Numbered from the stretch's first letter, positions 35,075 through 46,392 are shown. The stretch is DNA of 64,000 nucleotides from Argentina anserina (GCF_933775445.1 NC_065877.1:13144001-13208000), one strand, 5' to 3'. Translations and numbers: made by a program. Notes: generated by a model not told the origin, from the letters alone.

Positions 35075-35956
35075 ATGGCGAGGAGAAAGCGCGGCCGGAT
35101 CGTCGGGTGAGGGTTATGTTATTGCGTTGCGACGCTTTTGATTTACGACACAGTTTCGTCTGCGGTGAGATCCGATAAGGAAATGAGGGAGAGGTTCTAC
35201 GGCACTATGGTGAACTCCTCCGCCCCGGAGAGCAACGACGGCACCATCGCCAACATGTTCGATCGGGTTTTGGAGAAAGAGTTCTCCGGCAACGATCAGC
35301 CCGAAGGTTACTTCTTCTTCTTTTTCAGCTCTAGCTTTACATTATCTAATTTTGTAGCTTCAGCTTTGAATTTGAAATTGAGAATCTGAATTTGATTGAG
35401 TTTAGGTTAGGCAAGTTAAGTGAGGCTGTGGCTGAAGAACTAAGCAGTTTTGTTTTGCTTAAATGTAGCTTTAGTGATTTAGGTTTCGGAATTATGTGGT
35501 TTCTTAGCTAACTGTTGCTTTTGCTTTCGATGTTTTTAGGATCTGTTAAAAGCAGCTTTCACAGTAGTGTGGCTGATCAACAATTAAGTTTTGATTACTT
35601 TAAATTTGGTTTTATGTAGCGTTATCTGAATTTTGAACATATTTATTATTACTTTTATTCGGTGATTGTTTCAGGCGGTATTAGAGAGTGTAGCTAAGAT
35701 CACTCATGAGAAGGGAAATAAGAATGATACTCAGGAGAATAAGTACGTTGATGTTATAGTGGTCTAAGTTGATTGTGTTGTGACAAGAGGTTAAATTTAT
35801 TACAGAATGAGATAGGAGTTTTCATCGCTCTGGATTTGTAGTAATATATTCTGATTATTTTGTTTCGGTGTCAGCGGCACAAATCTTATCGGTTCCAAGG
35901 TGTTTTTTCTCTGGAGAGTGAAGACTGAGGAAACAACAACCCTGATTGACAAAAAG
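35075..35956 (+). pseudogene. 5' fragment of a KEA4/5/6-type K+ efflux antiporter gene
   Basis: Four exons with introns survive: 35075-35306, 35540-35583, 35675-35741 and 35875-35956. The peptide runs SAVRSDKEMRERFYGTMV...GTIANMFDRVLEKEF, then SSFHSSVADQQ, AVLESVAKITHEKG, and TEETTTLIDKK. This is the luminal N-terminal region before the first membrane span of KEA4-6 cation/H+ antiporters. The gene stops just before the membrane domain, so nothing transport-competent remains. Damage: an in-frame TGA at 35108 in the signal-peptide region, a lost donor after exon 2 (CAA|TTAAGT), and two nearby indels in exon 4 that shift frame and restore it. The match to the KEA N-terminus is convincing from memory of the family. 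Confidence 0.8.
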
Positions 35957-36138
35957 GTAGCATGTCTATTGGCTGTGTTTATAAATCTTTTCTTACGAAA
36001 TTCTTAAGATTTTCCTATCCAGCGCCTGAGTTGGGTTTTCCACCTATCCCCAATATTGGAATATTGAAAGTTGTATCAAATCTTAGTTGAAATTCAGCAC
36101 ATAATGCATTTGTTTCATATTTTGATTGTCGAGAACAG

Positions 36139-36356
36139 GCTTGCCTAGCTATGGCGAAACCGATCCGGGGCGAAGCATTGAGACGTACCTGCATTTCCAC
36201 AACAAGAATCCAAAGCAGACCACTGCCATTGGGAATCTCAACGTTCAAGGATATGGTGGTAACAAGGAGACCGGTGATACCAAAAGGATACTGAAAACAC
36301 AATACCAGGGATATGGTGAAGGTATGGACCGAGATAGAAAAGAGGAATCTGGACCG
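36139..36356 (+). pseudogene. Isolated exon of an unidentified plant gene
   Basis: Flanked by a good acceptor (GAGAACAG) and donor (GTAAGC). The open peptide reads LPSYGETDPGRSIETYLHFH...NLNVQGYGG and ends DRDRKEESGP. It is hydrophilic and Gly/Asn-rich; no family recognised. Its placement between KEA and RIO1 fragments suggests a captured piece of a third gene. Confidence 0.5.
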
Positions 36357-36473
36357 GTAAGCGAATAATTTCTTAATAAATCATATATATGATGTTCATA
36401 TACTCATACACAATAGGTTGTCATTCCCAGTAATTGATGATAATATGGGTTGGCTAATGTATACCGTGTACAG

Positions 36474-36785
36474 GATGGTGAAAAATGGAATGAAATGCCA
36501 AACTGCAGTTGATATAAAAGATCATGTCCTGGTCATGGAATTCATGGGCATATATTACTTACTTCATGAGCAAGTATTGTTATCGGTGCAGCATGTGCTA
36601 CTTGAGTCAGTTGTCAACCACTCCACCTTTGTCTTGTAATTAACCTCTTCCTTTCCTGTAGTTCTTTCTATTTTGAGACAGTAAAGATCGATAAGAGTGA
36701 CCTTGATTGCTGTGTTCTATTGCAGGGAAGGCAGGTTGGCCAGCACCTCGTCTCAAGGATGCTGCACTGTCATTAGAAGCTACAA
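36474..36785 (+). pseudogene. Fragment of a RIO1-type atypical kinase gene
   Basis: Exon 36474-36547 encodes KNGMKCQTAV...DHVLVMEFM, and exon 36726 to about 36785 encodes KAGWPAPRLKDAALSLE. Together they match the hinge segment of RIO1 kinases (usually RLHVLVMEFIGK-GWPAPRLKDA). The acceptor TATTGCAG is intact. The donor after exon 1 reads GC instead of GT, and the first exon is partly out of frame upstream. The catalytic loop and the rest of the kinase are absent. RIO1 normally acts in 40S ribosome maturation; this is a relic. Confidence 0.78.
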
Positions 36786-37074
36786 AAAGGATGTAGTAAG
36801 GTGTGTTCTTAATTGAAAACTTATTACCCTTATTTTATGAACAATAATCTCATGAAATACTGTATCATGGTCTGTCACAAATACAGTATAAGCTCATGCT
36901 CTGTCAAAAACCAATCAAGAATTGCATTTCCCTTATTTCATCATGGTCTTTGTTTGGAGCACCCTAGCAGTCTGGCGCTGCCTCACTGAATTCAATTCAT
37001 ACATAAAAAAAAAAAATACAGCAATAATCTTGATGTTCATGGTGTCATAAATATATGTACATGTGTGTCTGCAG

Positions 37075-37144
37075 ATTAGATGAGTCTGGTGATCATGTGC
37101 AGAGTGGCAGAGGAAGCAGAAACAATTGGGGCCGCAGTGAACTG
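37075..37144 (+). pseudogene. Isolated 70-bp exon, unidentified
   Basis: An acceptor GTCTGCAG and donor GTACTG bracket LDESGDHVQSGRGSRNNWGRSEL, an Arg/Gly-rich peptide like tails of RNA-binding proteins. Too short for a family call. Confidence 0.35.
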
Positions 37145-38380
37145 GTACTGCCAATGAATCATGAACCACATTTTCGGTCCATTTCTGTTTTATGTTATTG
37201 AGTGATTTGACTTGTAGTCAAGTTTGTAAGTTTCAATTAATCTCTGTTGGAGCAGGTTATAGAAATTTAGAATGGATTTTTGTCGTAAGCGTGTTAGAGA
37301 GGAACAGGAGGAGGAAGAAAATATAGAGAAAATGAAAGCGTTTCTGGTTACAAATATTAAATTTAGTTGGTCGTGAGTTGGCGATGAGGCCAATAGAAAT
37401 CAATAAAGATGACGTTAAATTCTAACTATGGATATATTTGTTGACTATCGAAGGTATCAAGCTCAACAAGCGCATAAAGAACAAACGGAGCTGCCAAATG
37501 TGTGATAGTAAATCAAATGTGTCATAGCTTTACTACGATGTTAAATTTTATCTATGAATTCAATTGTTGAGTTCTTCAAATTTATGATGTTTTTAATGAC
37601 TTTTCCTTCATAAAAAAAATTCATTTTAATGGGAGTTTAGAAAGTGCTGTAAGTGAGGCACAAAATTTTCTTGATGCACGGTCTATTTGGTAAAAAATAA
37701 TTAATTAATAGAGCAAATAAAAAAAGCCATTATCAAGAGAAAATAAATGTTACAAAATCCCATGATTAAATCCCTTTCTTAAAAAAAAAAACCTATTAAG
37801 TTATTTTATATATTTACAAACTAATTATACTATCGAAATAAAATTTAGAAAAATCAACCATAAGAAATCGTCGTCATAGTTTACTATAGGCGTGGTAGAA
37901 AATATATTAGTTTTCGCTAACATATGGGTCTCGATTCACATGATTACTTTTTATTTCTCATTTCTTCCTAAAGGCAGTTGTATTACCTGAATGTAACTAC
38001 CCAAAAAAATTTAACATGGAGTAGATAGAGCTTGTCAATGAGAGTGCGTAGTAATTTTCAGAGACTTTTTAGACACTAGAGCAATTTTTAAAGTCTTTTT
38101 AAAATTCTGAAATAATTTAACTATCCACAATTTTTAGGGCTTCTTATAAAAATACTCACATTTCAATTAAGTAATTAGAAAAAAATCAAATTAGATTTTA
38201 AAATTATAAAAAAGTCATTTCTTAAAAATGCTTAAACCGTACCCCATTGTTTTCAATTCAATTTACAAAAAAATTGCCACTGCCAATAACAGATATCGAA
38301 AAAAAATATCAGATCTCATTCTTTGATTTGCTAAATCTGCGACAGAGAAGAAGCAATTAGAGCCCGGATTGTCAAATCGG
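37145..38380. other. AT-rich spacer, no gene seen
   Basis: Low-complexity AT-rich DNA with several A and T runs. Nothing supportable. Confidence 0.45.
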
Positions 38381-38770
38381 CCAGCACGACGCTCAACTGA
38401 CCGACACTCCTGGCCCCGTTCAATCGTCGTCGACACCATGCTCTCTGTGGTGGAACGCAACCGCAAGACCAAAGATGACGCCACCGACTTCACCAAGCTC
38501 CTCAGCTTCGTCTCCATCAGCGTCATCATACCCAGCCAAGTAGAGCTTTGTCTCACCACTCCAATTATCTATATGGATTCGTTTTAGGAAAAGAGCTCCG
38601 GTGGAAGAAAAATGAAGTTTAAAAACATGGTGAAGAGCTTTAGAGTTAACTCAGTCCACCCAGATCTGCAATTCGCGAAGGCGCTGACAACTACGACACG
38701 GCTAGCGCGCTCCTCCACCTCCGCCGCGATCCCTCCGGAATTCATAGGGTTCTCATTATTCAAAGTTTGA
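38381..38770 (+). pseudogene. Two short coding-like blocks of unknown origin
   Basis: GC-richer than its flanks. 38397-38550 reads RSIVVDTMLSVVERNRKTKDDATDFTKLL... and, after a stop, 38588-38770 reads SSGGRKMKFKNMVKSF...HPDLQFAKALTTTTRL...PPEFIGFSLFKV then TGA. Codon structure looks like plant exons. No family recognised, so these may be further captured gene pieces. Confidence 0.35.
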
Positions 38771-39004
38771 GTCTGAGTAGTAGACACTTTGAAAGTTGTC
38801 TTGATGACTTGAAACCATCAGATCATTACTAAAGAGCTCCTGCTGCTGCTGATCAAGATAATAAGAAGGAACGCCAAGATTGTTTTGCAATTGGCTGAAG
38901 ATGGAACTAGGGCTGGGTTGAACAATATTCATAGGGTCATAAGCTCCTTCACTTTTAAATATGTAATGATCACTAGGGATCAGTAGCTCGTTGTCAAGGA
39001 GTTG
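38756..39004 (-). pseudogene. C-terminal fragment of a probable plant transcription factor
   Basis: Read on minus from 39004, 82 open codons end at a TAA (38756-38758): LLDNELLIPSDHYIF..., a Gln/Asn/Ser-rich middle with SPSSIFSQLQNN and LDQQQQELF, and the end NFQSVYYSDSNFE. Composition and tail resemble C-terminal activation regions of MYB- or NAC-type factors, but no DNA-binding domain is present, so the family is unassigned. It is cut off sharply by the minisatellite at 39005. Confidence 0.45.
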
Positions 39005-39257
39005 TGACAGAGGTATTGGTTGTGATAGTGGTTGTGACAGGTAGTGTGATAGAGGTTATGATAGGTAGTGTGACAAGGGTTATGACTTGAACAATGCGTG
39101 TGACAGTGGTTGTGACAGTATGTGTGGCAGTGGATGTGCAATTAGTGTAATAGGTAGTGCGATAGTGGTTGTGACAGGTAGTGTGACAGAGGTTGTGATA
39201 GTGGGTGCGCCAGTTAGTGTGACAAGTTATGTGACAGTGAGTGTGATAGCAGTTGTG
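39005..39257. repeat. Degenerate GTGACAG/GTGATAG minisatellite, left part
   Basis: About 250 bases of imperfect 12-18-bp units of the type GGTTGTGACAGGTAGTGTGATAG. The array continues at 40046 after the MITE, so it was a single array before insertion. Confidence 0.88.
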
Positions 39258-40045
39258 CGAAACTTATTCAGTACACGGGCCGTGTTGATACACGGGTGAT
39301 CCTAACCGTTTGTTTCAACACGTGGAGCTAATTTCCGATCGTTTGAGATCAGAATCGAATTGGCAAAAAACTCGCGAGTGAGGTCTAATAGATGAGGAAT
39401 AGATATAGGAATTTTAATCTATGTCTCGGCCACAACAAATTCTCCATCTTGTTATATCTTCGCAGCTTTCAGATCTGATGTAGTTCATGGTCTGCTCGGC
39501 ATGGTGTTAGTACATCACTGGTGTTAGTCATTCAGTAAACCCTTGTGTTTTCTACTCCACGGTGGTGTTTGAAGCTAGTTCTGAAAAATGGTAAATAATG
39601 ACAGATCTCTAAGTTTGATTGGCGGAGCTGGGGCGAGGATCTCGTCGGCGGCGGCGCTGGAGAGGAGGACGGCTAGGTGGATGAGAAGGGTTGGAGAACA
39701 AAGGTGGGTAGATCTGTAAATTTTCCGTTGTCGTCTTACTTGGTTCCATCTAAAATCAGATGATACAAATAAAGGTGGATAATAGGATTTTCGGTGGAGA
39801 CATGAATGTCTGGATCTGAGAACCAATATAACAATGAGAGCAATGAGAGGTTGCAGTCATTGATCTCGAAGGGCTTTTCGGTTCAACCAGAGATTGTTGC
39901 AAAAAGTTGTTCCATTTTATATGGAAGACAGAGATCATGCAATCATCTATGATAAAACCCAATAACAAGCCACAATTTCATGCATGGCGCGTGAGAGTGC
40001 AACGACCCCGTGTATATACATAGGCCGTGCACGGAATAAGCTCTC
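39258..40045 (+). mobile_element. MULE-type MITE (788 bp) inserted in the minisatellite
   Basis: A perfect 9-bp target duplication GCAGTTGTG flanks it (39249-39257 and 40046-40054). Ends are inverted: CGAAACTTATTCAGTACACGG at the left and, inverted, GAGAGCTTATTCCGTGCACGG at the right. No transposase is encoded; a GC-rich inner part (39590-39700) is open for short stretches only. The 9-bp duplication supports a Mutator-type mover. Confidence 0.85.
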
Positions 40046-40120
40046 GCAGTTGTGATAGTTAGTGTAAGAGGTAGTGTGATAGTGTCTCTGACAGTGGTTG
40101 TCACAGTAGGTGTGACATGC
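40046..40120. repeat. GTGACAG minisatellite, right part
   Basis: The same degenerate units as 39005-39257, resuming directly after the MITE's target duplication. Confidence 0.85.
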
Positions 40121-41772
40121 CGAGAGGAAATGTGGAAATAAGCGAAAATTTGTTAAAATTCAATTGAGATTGGTATAAGTATGCTCAGAATAAAGAGAAT
40201 AACTAGAATTATGGAACCTTGAGCTTCGGTTTCGCCAGAATTACTTGAAGCATCACCATCGATGGCGGCAACTCTTTGCGATGGTTATTGCGCCTTGTAC
40301 GATTCATCGATTTGGAGTGGGTAGTATATCAAATGAAAGAGAGGAGCGAGATCTTTCTAACGATACCAATTTCATCAAAATATATTCCCGGATGGGAAAC
40401 TTATGGCTGAAATTAAAAAAAGAATGAAAAAAAGAAGAAAAAGAGTGAGAAATGGCAAAACAGTCCAGAAAATATTTTTAAAGTGACATTTTTCTAATTT
40501 TGTTGATTTTTTCAAATTTCCACTTAAATGTGATGATTTTTTATAATTAATTCATAAATAGTGACTTTTTTCTAATATAAGTTGGGAGATTGTATCTTTT
40601 TATAATTTTCCCCAATTTTTAAACGATATGTGTCCTAAAGAATAACCAAAATCATATCTAGAAAAAAAATAAGATATAAAATTCTAAATTTAAATTTAGA
40701 AAATATAATAATTCAAAACAAAAATTACTCAACCCTAAACTTCAAACTATAAATCCGACGCACTAAACTCTAATCACCAAACGCAATAAATATAAACTAA
40801 AAACAATACCCAAACTCAAGCCCAAAGCTCCAACTCATCATTCATCATCCAAATCTAATATCCTAACTAATTTAAACATACTACATTAGTGGACACTTTA
40901 TTGATCACGAGCTTAACTCCAATGTCTAGTTGTCATCATCACATATAACAACTCATGTGGAAAAAATTTCATCCGATTTAGGTATTGTTTGACCGTCGTA
41001 AGTGAAGTCAACTAAAAAATATGCTGATTTACCAAACAGAAAATCAATCTCGAGTATTATGTGGTTGGGGAAATATAAAATCTGTTTGGTCATCGGCTTC
41101 CGGTGATTGCTCCACCCATAGAGCATATTAGTAGTTTTTTCGGTTGACCCGAATTATGGACGGTCAAACCAGCTCGAAATATGATGAAATTTTTACCACG
41201 CACGTAATTATATGTACCGATGACATCGGGTAGTGGCGATTGGGTAAGAGACATTTTTCCATATATTTGCTTCATAATGCTACATGTCTATTTAAACCTA
41301 GTAAAAATGTTCTACAACATTAGTGGACACTTTGTTGATCACTAATTTAAGTTCAACATATGGAAAATCGACACCACCCGATGTGATCGTCATATATAAT
41401 AAAACACATGGTAAAAATATCATTTGATTTGGATGTCGCTGGACCGTCCAATGCATCGATCAATGGTAACATCAGGTTAATATCCATATTTGACAGCATT
41501 TGACCGCGACTTCCACTTTAGGGGTTCCGCTAGGCGAACATGATGCAACTCTAGCCCCCTGTTTATAAAATTCATTGAACATATACGGTGTTAATTACAT
41601 ATATACAATATTAATGATCAGAAATCCAATATTTTATTCTTAATACAACTCTTAAAATGAAATAATTCATTTTTTTGTGATGAAAAGAAAAAACGAATCC
41701 ATTAATTAAATTAAATTGAACCTAAACTCTAAACCCTTAAACCCTAAAAACATTATAAAAAATGGACAAATC
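40121..41772. other. AT-rich spacer with a diverged direct repeat
   Basis: No gene. 40879-41000 and 41311-41445 are diverged direct copies (shared text ATTAGTGGACACTTT.TTGATCAC and ATCATTTGATTTGG-like). The rest is A-rich with CCTAAAC/CCCTAAA-type words at 40730-40830 and 41715-41750, too degenerate for telomeric repeats. Confidence 0.45.
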
Positions 41773-41937
41773 GGTTACACAAGAATGTAATATGCATCAA
41801 ATATGAGGTCTAAATATAGGCATTACATTGAGTATCTCGTTAAATAAGAGATTATATATCATTCCGTATCTAGACTAACATATACTAATCTAGACAAGAT
41901 ACACCGAAAGATTCCGGAAAGTAATTCTCCTACAACA
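41773..41937 (-). repeat. 3' LTR of the old copia element
   Basis: The counterpart of 50940-51130. Its outer edge near 41773 is approximate. Its inner edge at 41937 is fixed by the TGTTGTAGG start next to the polypurine tract. Confidence 0.72.
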
Positions 41938-41950
41938 CTCCTCCTTGTAT
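41938..41950 (-). other. Polypurine tract of the old copia element
   Basis: Read on minus, CAAGGAGGAG immediately precedes the 3' LTR start TGTTGTAGG, as expected for plus-strand priming. Confidence 0.7.
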
Positions 41951-43079
41951 CGCGATTCTAATGTGTCATGGTGCAATACTGTTGCATTGGTAAAAACCTT
42001 GCCAAGCAAAACAAAAACGTATTGGGTAAAATAAAAAGCTTGGTCGAAGGAAAAAAGAGCACAACGAATCAACTGCAGTTGAAGATAACATGTGGTATAG
42101 ACTCTACCTAAAGTCTGCAAAACAACTCTCATGATCGGTAACTCAATCTTGAAGTTTAGATAGATAGTGTATACGGTCGCTATTCACATTCTTCAAAAGT
42201 AGCAATCGGTCATGATTTAAATATCAAAGCTCATCAAATATTTTTAAATCAAACATGTACACACTTAAAACAAAAGAAAGGGAATTGCATAACAACTCAA
42301 AACAAGAGTTTGCAATAAAAAACAGATTCATGCGTAGTATGACCTTCACACACTTAATCAGTCATAACTTCTTCGATACAAGAGAAATTGATGAACCATA
42401 AACATTTCTGGAAAATAGACACATGTGGCTCTCTGGTTATATTTGTTCACAACCTAGTTTGTTCTGAGCTGATTACAAATCTTTGTCGAAGTTGACTCAG
42501 CTGCAGGTTCCGGACAGATCCGTCATATTTTACTACTAAAACAGCTATGACTTACACAATATAATAGATATGGTCAAATGGTTGATGTCCCTGGAAAGTA
42601 TACACATGGAAATTTCCAATGGTACAAAATCCACCATTTTCTAACAAGTGAGCTGCCATATAGGTCCCGTGGAAGTTGACCTACGAATCTGGGTAGATTC
42701 TGACATCGCTTCATTAAAGTGTCTTTTGTGTTGGGATATAGTATTTAATGTCATAACATGCTGTGATCAAGCATCGACATATGTGTGGACACACTCAGCT
42801 ATCATCTTGGTCTTACGAGTTTAAACCGAATGAGGTGTCGAGTCAAATATATTATAAGAAGTACATGCATACACATATGGTACTTAAATAGAGAGTTTCA
42901 TTTCCTAAGACTTATCATCGCTTAAATGGCATAAACACATCTTTTATGACTTCAATTGATTCACGGAATACTTGTAGGCATTAGTTTAACATCCTTACTG
43001 CCTTTAACCAACTGATAAATAACTTCATCAATAACGGTCATCACTCTCAAGACCTAGTATTCTCAAGATATTTTCATTC

Positions 43080-43310
43080 TAAGTACAGCTGCATGCAATA
43101 TTGCATATCCCCAGACAGTTATGGGTAAATTACTTACGCGTAACGAAGACCCTACCTATAAGCTTTAACTGCTTAATTGTCGCCTCTGCTCATCCATTCA
43201 TGCCGAATGAACATGGGGTTATGGGGATGTCCAATCCGACTATGTAATAAAAAGTCTTCGAAGTGAATTGTCCTGCATTGTGAGGTTGGTGAGCCCTGCG
43301 TTTTAAGCAA
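43080..43310 (-). pseudogene. Copia integrase remnant
   Basis: Read on minus: NAGQFTSKTFYYIVGLDIPI...FGMNG-stop-AEATIKQLKLIGR...NCLGICNIA. This aligns with the copia integrase stretch NAGEFTS...HTQNGLAE..IKRLQ...AWGHAIL. Stops and substitutions abound. Upstream on minus, 43453-43764 is open but not assignable. Confidence 0.7.
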
Positions 43311-45719
43311 GAAGCTTCAGATTGCAGCATTTAGCTCTTAGTTCATCAAGAGTTCATCATACTTCATTTTAATATCCCTACCTTAATCAAGTTATCGCAC
43401 TCCGTGGTCTGGAGGCACTTGAACTAGGTTAAAACCAATCCATTCAGATTCTTTATCTACATCTCTTAACTCGGTCCCAATAGAGATGATTTGTGACCAC
43501 AAGCTGCAAATTCAATTGTTTTGGAAACCACCTAACTGACAAGGTATTATGAGAACAAGCCGTCTCATAGATTCCAGGGCATTTTGCTAGAGAGTTTGCG
43601 CTATAAGGTGAGTCTAAAATATTTTCGTTTTCACTACGCCTAACAAAGGTATAACAGATAGGATTTACATGTGAGGTGTTAGCATTACCTGACCAGTGAC
43701 CTATCTCTTTGTTAAAACTGGCTCCTACGGCTTTCCGACAGGCTGTGGCGGCGACATAGGTCAATCATCACCATCAATTCCTGTAGGATAGCACTTTCCA
43801 TGTAGGCCAATTTACAATGTTAGAATTTTGCTTCAACATAGTATGTATGATTCGACAATAAACTCATTCAACATCTTCATTTTTCAAGATCTCTCCTTTG
43901 GATTAATATTGACATTGAGGCGTCCCCCAATGATAACCATCATCCAAGAAAACAAACGAGTGGGTATCATTGATCATAGATCAATTTGTGCCATAACTCG
44001 CAATCAGCAAGTATTATCGAACCAAGTGGTATGTCTACACTTTCGTAAGAGCCACGGCCTAGTGACACCGTCTACCACATTTGTGGAGTCACCACGTCAC
44101 CAAAAAATAGTGACTACATGTCCATTTGTCGGACATCAATCCTTACAGGCATAGTTGTAGCATTTATCTCTAATCTCGTCACTTCCATTTGTAGGACCTA
44201 TTAGGAACATGATGAGGAACAGTGGGAGAAACCACGACAAAACCAAGTTGTTTGAACTAGAACAAACTTGTTCTTCTCTCCCCCTAACGACGGGGAGACT
44301 AGCTCATCAAAAGTGACTTAACGAGATCGCATGTTAAGGTCTTTATATAAGCAGACATTGTTACGACCCCAATATTTTAGTTTCGTAAAATAGTATTATC
44401 GTCCGGATTTTTGGTACGTTCATAACCGAAATACGATTTTAATATTTTGGAGTTCGGATATCCTCGTAAAAGTGTTTTGTCAGAGAAACGCCCCTTTAGG
44501 AAATTTACTATTCACGATGGAGTTTTTATTTATTGGGAAGGGTAAGTTTCTATTTTTGGTAAGTTTCCCCCGAGCCGACCTCCCCCGACCCCGTTATTGT
44601 AGCAGTGACGGTACTTCGCCGTCCGACCACTCCAGGCCGCCGCACGGGTACCATTCGGAAGCTTGGAGGAAACCCTTCCGTTCTGGGTTGTTGACCGGCT
44701 TGTCCTGCCGCCGTGAGGGAGCGGTGCCGCCTAGAAGTTCCGCTTGCCGATCGGTCCTCTCGCCGGAACTCCCTCCTCCGGCCACCATAGGCCGGGATGC
44801 TTGGTGCGTTTTGAAGACCTCGTTCCATGCTTCAATCTCACCGAAGGAATTGAACCAATTCGAAGGGTAAGTGATCGAATTGACGAATTGAATTTCTAGG
44901 GTTCTTGAATTGGGGGTTTTTGATTTCTGTTTAATTGGACGGTTTAGAGTTGAAATTGGTTGTTTATGTGAACTAGAAAGTTGTTATGAATGTTAATTGG
45001 ATTGTGATGGTGAATTTTGGTAGCCATTGGTGGTGGTCGGATTTTGGCCGGCTGGCCGCCACTTACAACGGCGCTAGGGGCAGCTTCCGCCGTGCCGGAG
45101 AGTTTTTGATGGCGTTTTTAAGCCTTGTGATGGTTGAGGATGTTGTAGTAATATTTGTGGAATTTTTGGAGGAGTTGTGGGATAGTTTGGGCGACTATTG
45201 CCCGTATTTTATCCTAAATTAGGTTGTGGTTTAACCCGTGAATTGGGGAACTCGCAGAATTAGGATGTTAGAATATTGTGGGAAGTGTACGGAGGTTGTT
45301 AGTGGAGTTGAGGAATTTTTGGTGGAGGAGATAACGGTTTTGGGCGAGTGAGAGTTGTTGTTTTTCGTTTATTAAATTTTACCGGGTTGCGGTAATTAAT
45401 TCTTTATGTCTATGCAACATGAGGTGGGGAGACTCGAGTTGAGGAAACATCAGACCGACCCTCGGCGTAGCTCGGTTACTGTGAGTGGACTTTTATTTTA
45501 AATTAAATGCATGCATAAATATTTATTTAAGAGATTTTGGCGCTATATGAATTTAATTGCTTTCCTAGTTTATTTGAAATGATATTTCCATTTATTTGTC
45601 TTGGAAATATATATGATTTATATATATTTATAACGTCTTATTTGATTTAATCAGAAATTGTTTATAATTTGAGATTTATATGTACGGTGGGGAACCGTAC
45701 TCGTTCTATCTATTCTTAA

Positions 45720-45905
45720 TCCGGTATTCTCTCCTTTAATTATTTAAAGGGTGCACGATCAACGGATAAGAATGATTTTCTATCTTATTTCGGTATCCTC
45801 TCCTTCAATTATACAAAGGGGGCACGATCAACGAAATCGTATGCATTCTTTCCGGTATCCTCTCCTTTAGGCTTATAAAGGAGGTATGATCAACAGATAA
45901 GAATG
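45720..45905 (+). repeat. Three about 65-bp tandem repeats in the solo LTR
   Basis: Units start CCGGTATYCTCTCCTT, run through an AT-rich stretch with AAAGG, and end in CACGATCAACG or TATGATCAACAG. They begin at about 45721, 45790 and 45850. Confidence 0.85.
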
Positions 45906-45942
45906 TTGTCTATTTTCGGTGATTTCACTCATTTATTATCTT

Positions 45943-46139
45943 GCGACTAGCGGGGCTAGTGCACTTATTTATTTTTTCTGAGGCCATACCTTGAGATGAT
46001 TATACTAGCATATGAGTTGAATATTCCGCCTGAGAGGCGATGCCGCCCGGGGATGCGAGGTTATTTAGCCGGCACTGACATGACAACTCAATACCCTCTC
46101 CGTGAACGTGACGTGACGATATTGAGCTTTTGATATTTG

Positions 46140-46179
<40 letters not shown>

Positions 46180-46392
46180 TTGCATGAGGGGCATATGGTA
46201 TGACATTCCTGATTTCCTATTGACTAGCGGGGCTAGTCTATCCCTTTATTGGTATTTATGATCCTGTTTGACTAGTGGGGCTAATCCATTTTCCGATTTA
46301 ATTCTCAGTGATATTATTTGACTAACGGGACTAGTCGGTTTTCTAGTAGTATTCTCAAGGAGAATATTTGACTAGCGGGGTCTATTCCGATT
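45943..46392 (+). repeat. Five dispersed GACTAGCGGGGCTAGTC palindrome-like motifs
   Basis: Copies near 45946, 46223, 46269, 46319 and 46370. The motif is an imperfect palindrome (GACTAG / CTAGTC around a G-rich centre) and could form short hairpins. Copies after the first are spaced about 45-51 bp. Confidence 0.85.
46143..46178. repeat. (TA)n microsatellite
   Basis: Perfect TA run inside the solo LTR. A second run lies at 46481-46524. Confidence 0.93.

Noticed and set aside
39087..39299. Cys/Val-rich open frame in the minisatellite
   Set aside because: It is a direct read-through of GTGACAG repeat units and runs into the MITE.
40730..41750. Interstitial telomere-like CCCTAAA words
   Set aside because: Only isolated, irregular copies; no tandem array.
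44472..44870. 132-codon GC-rich open frame in the solo LTR, plus overlapping frames on minus
   Set aside because: Open frames occur on both strands simply because the block is GC-rich; no family features are visible.
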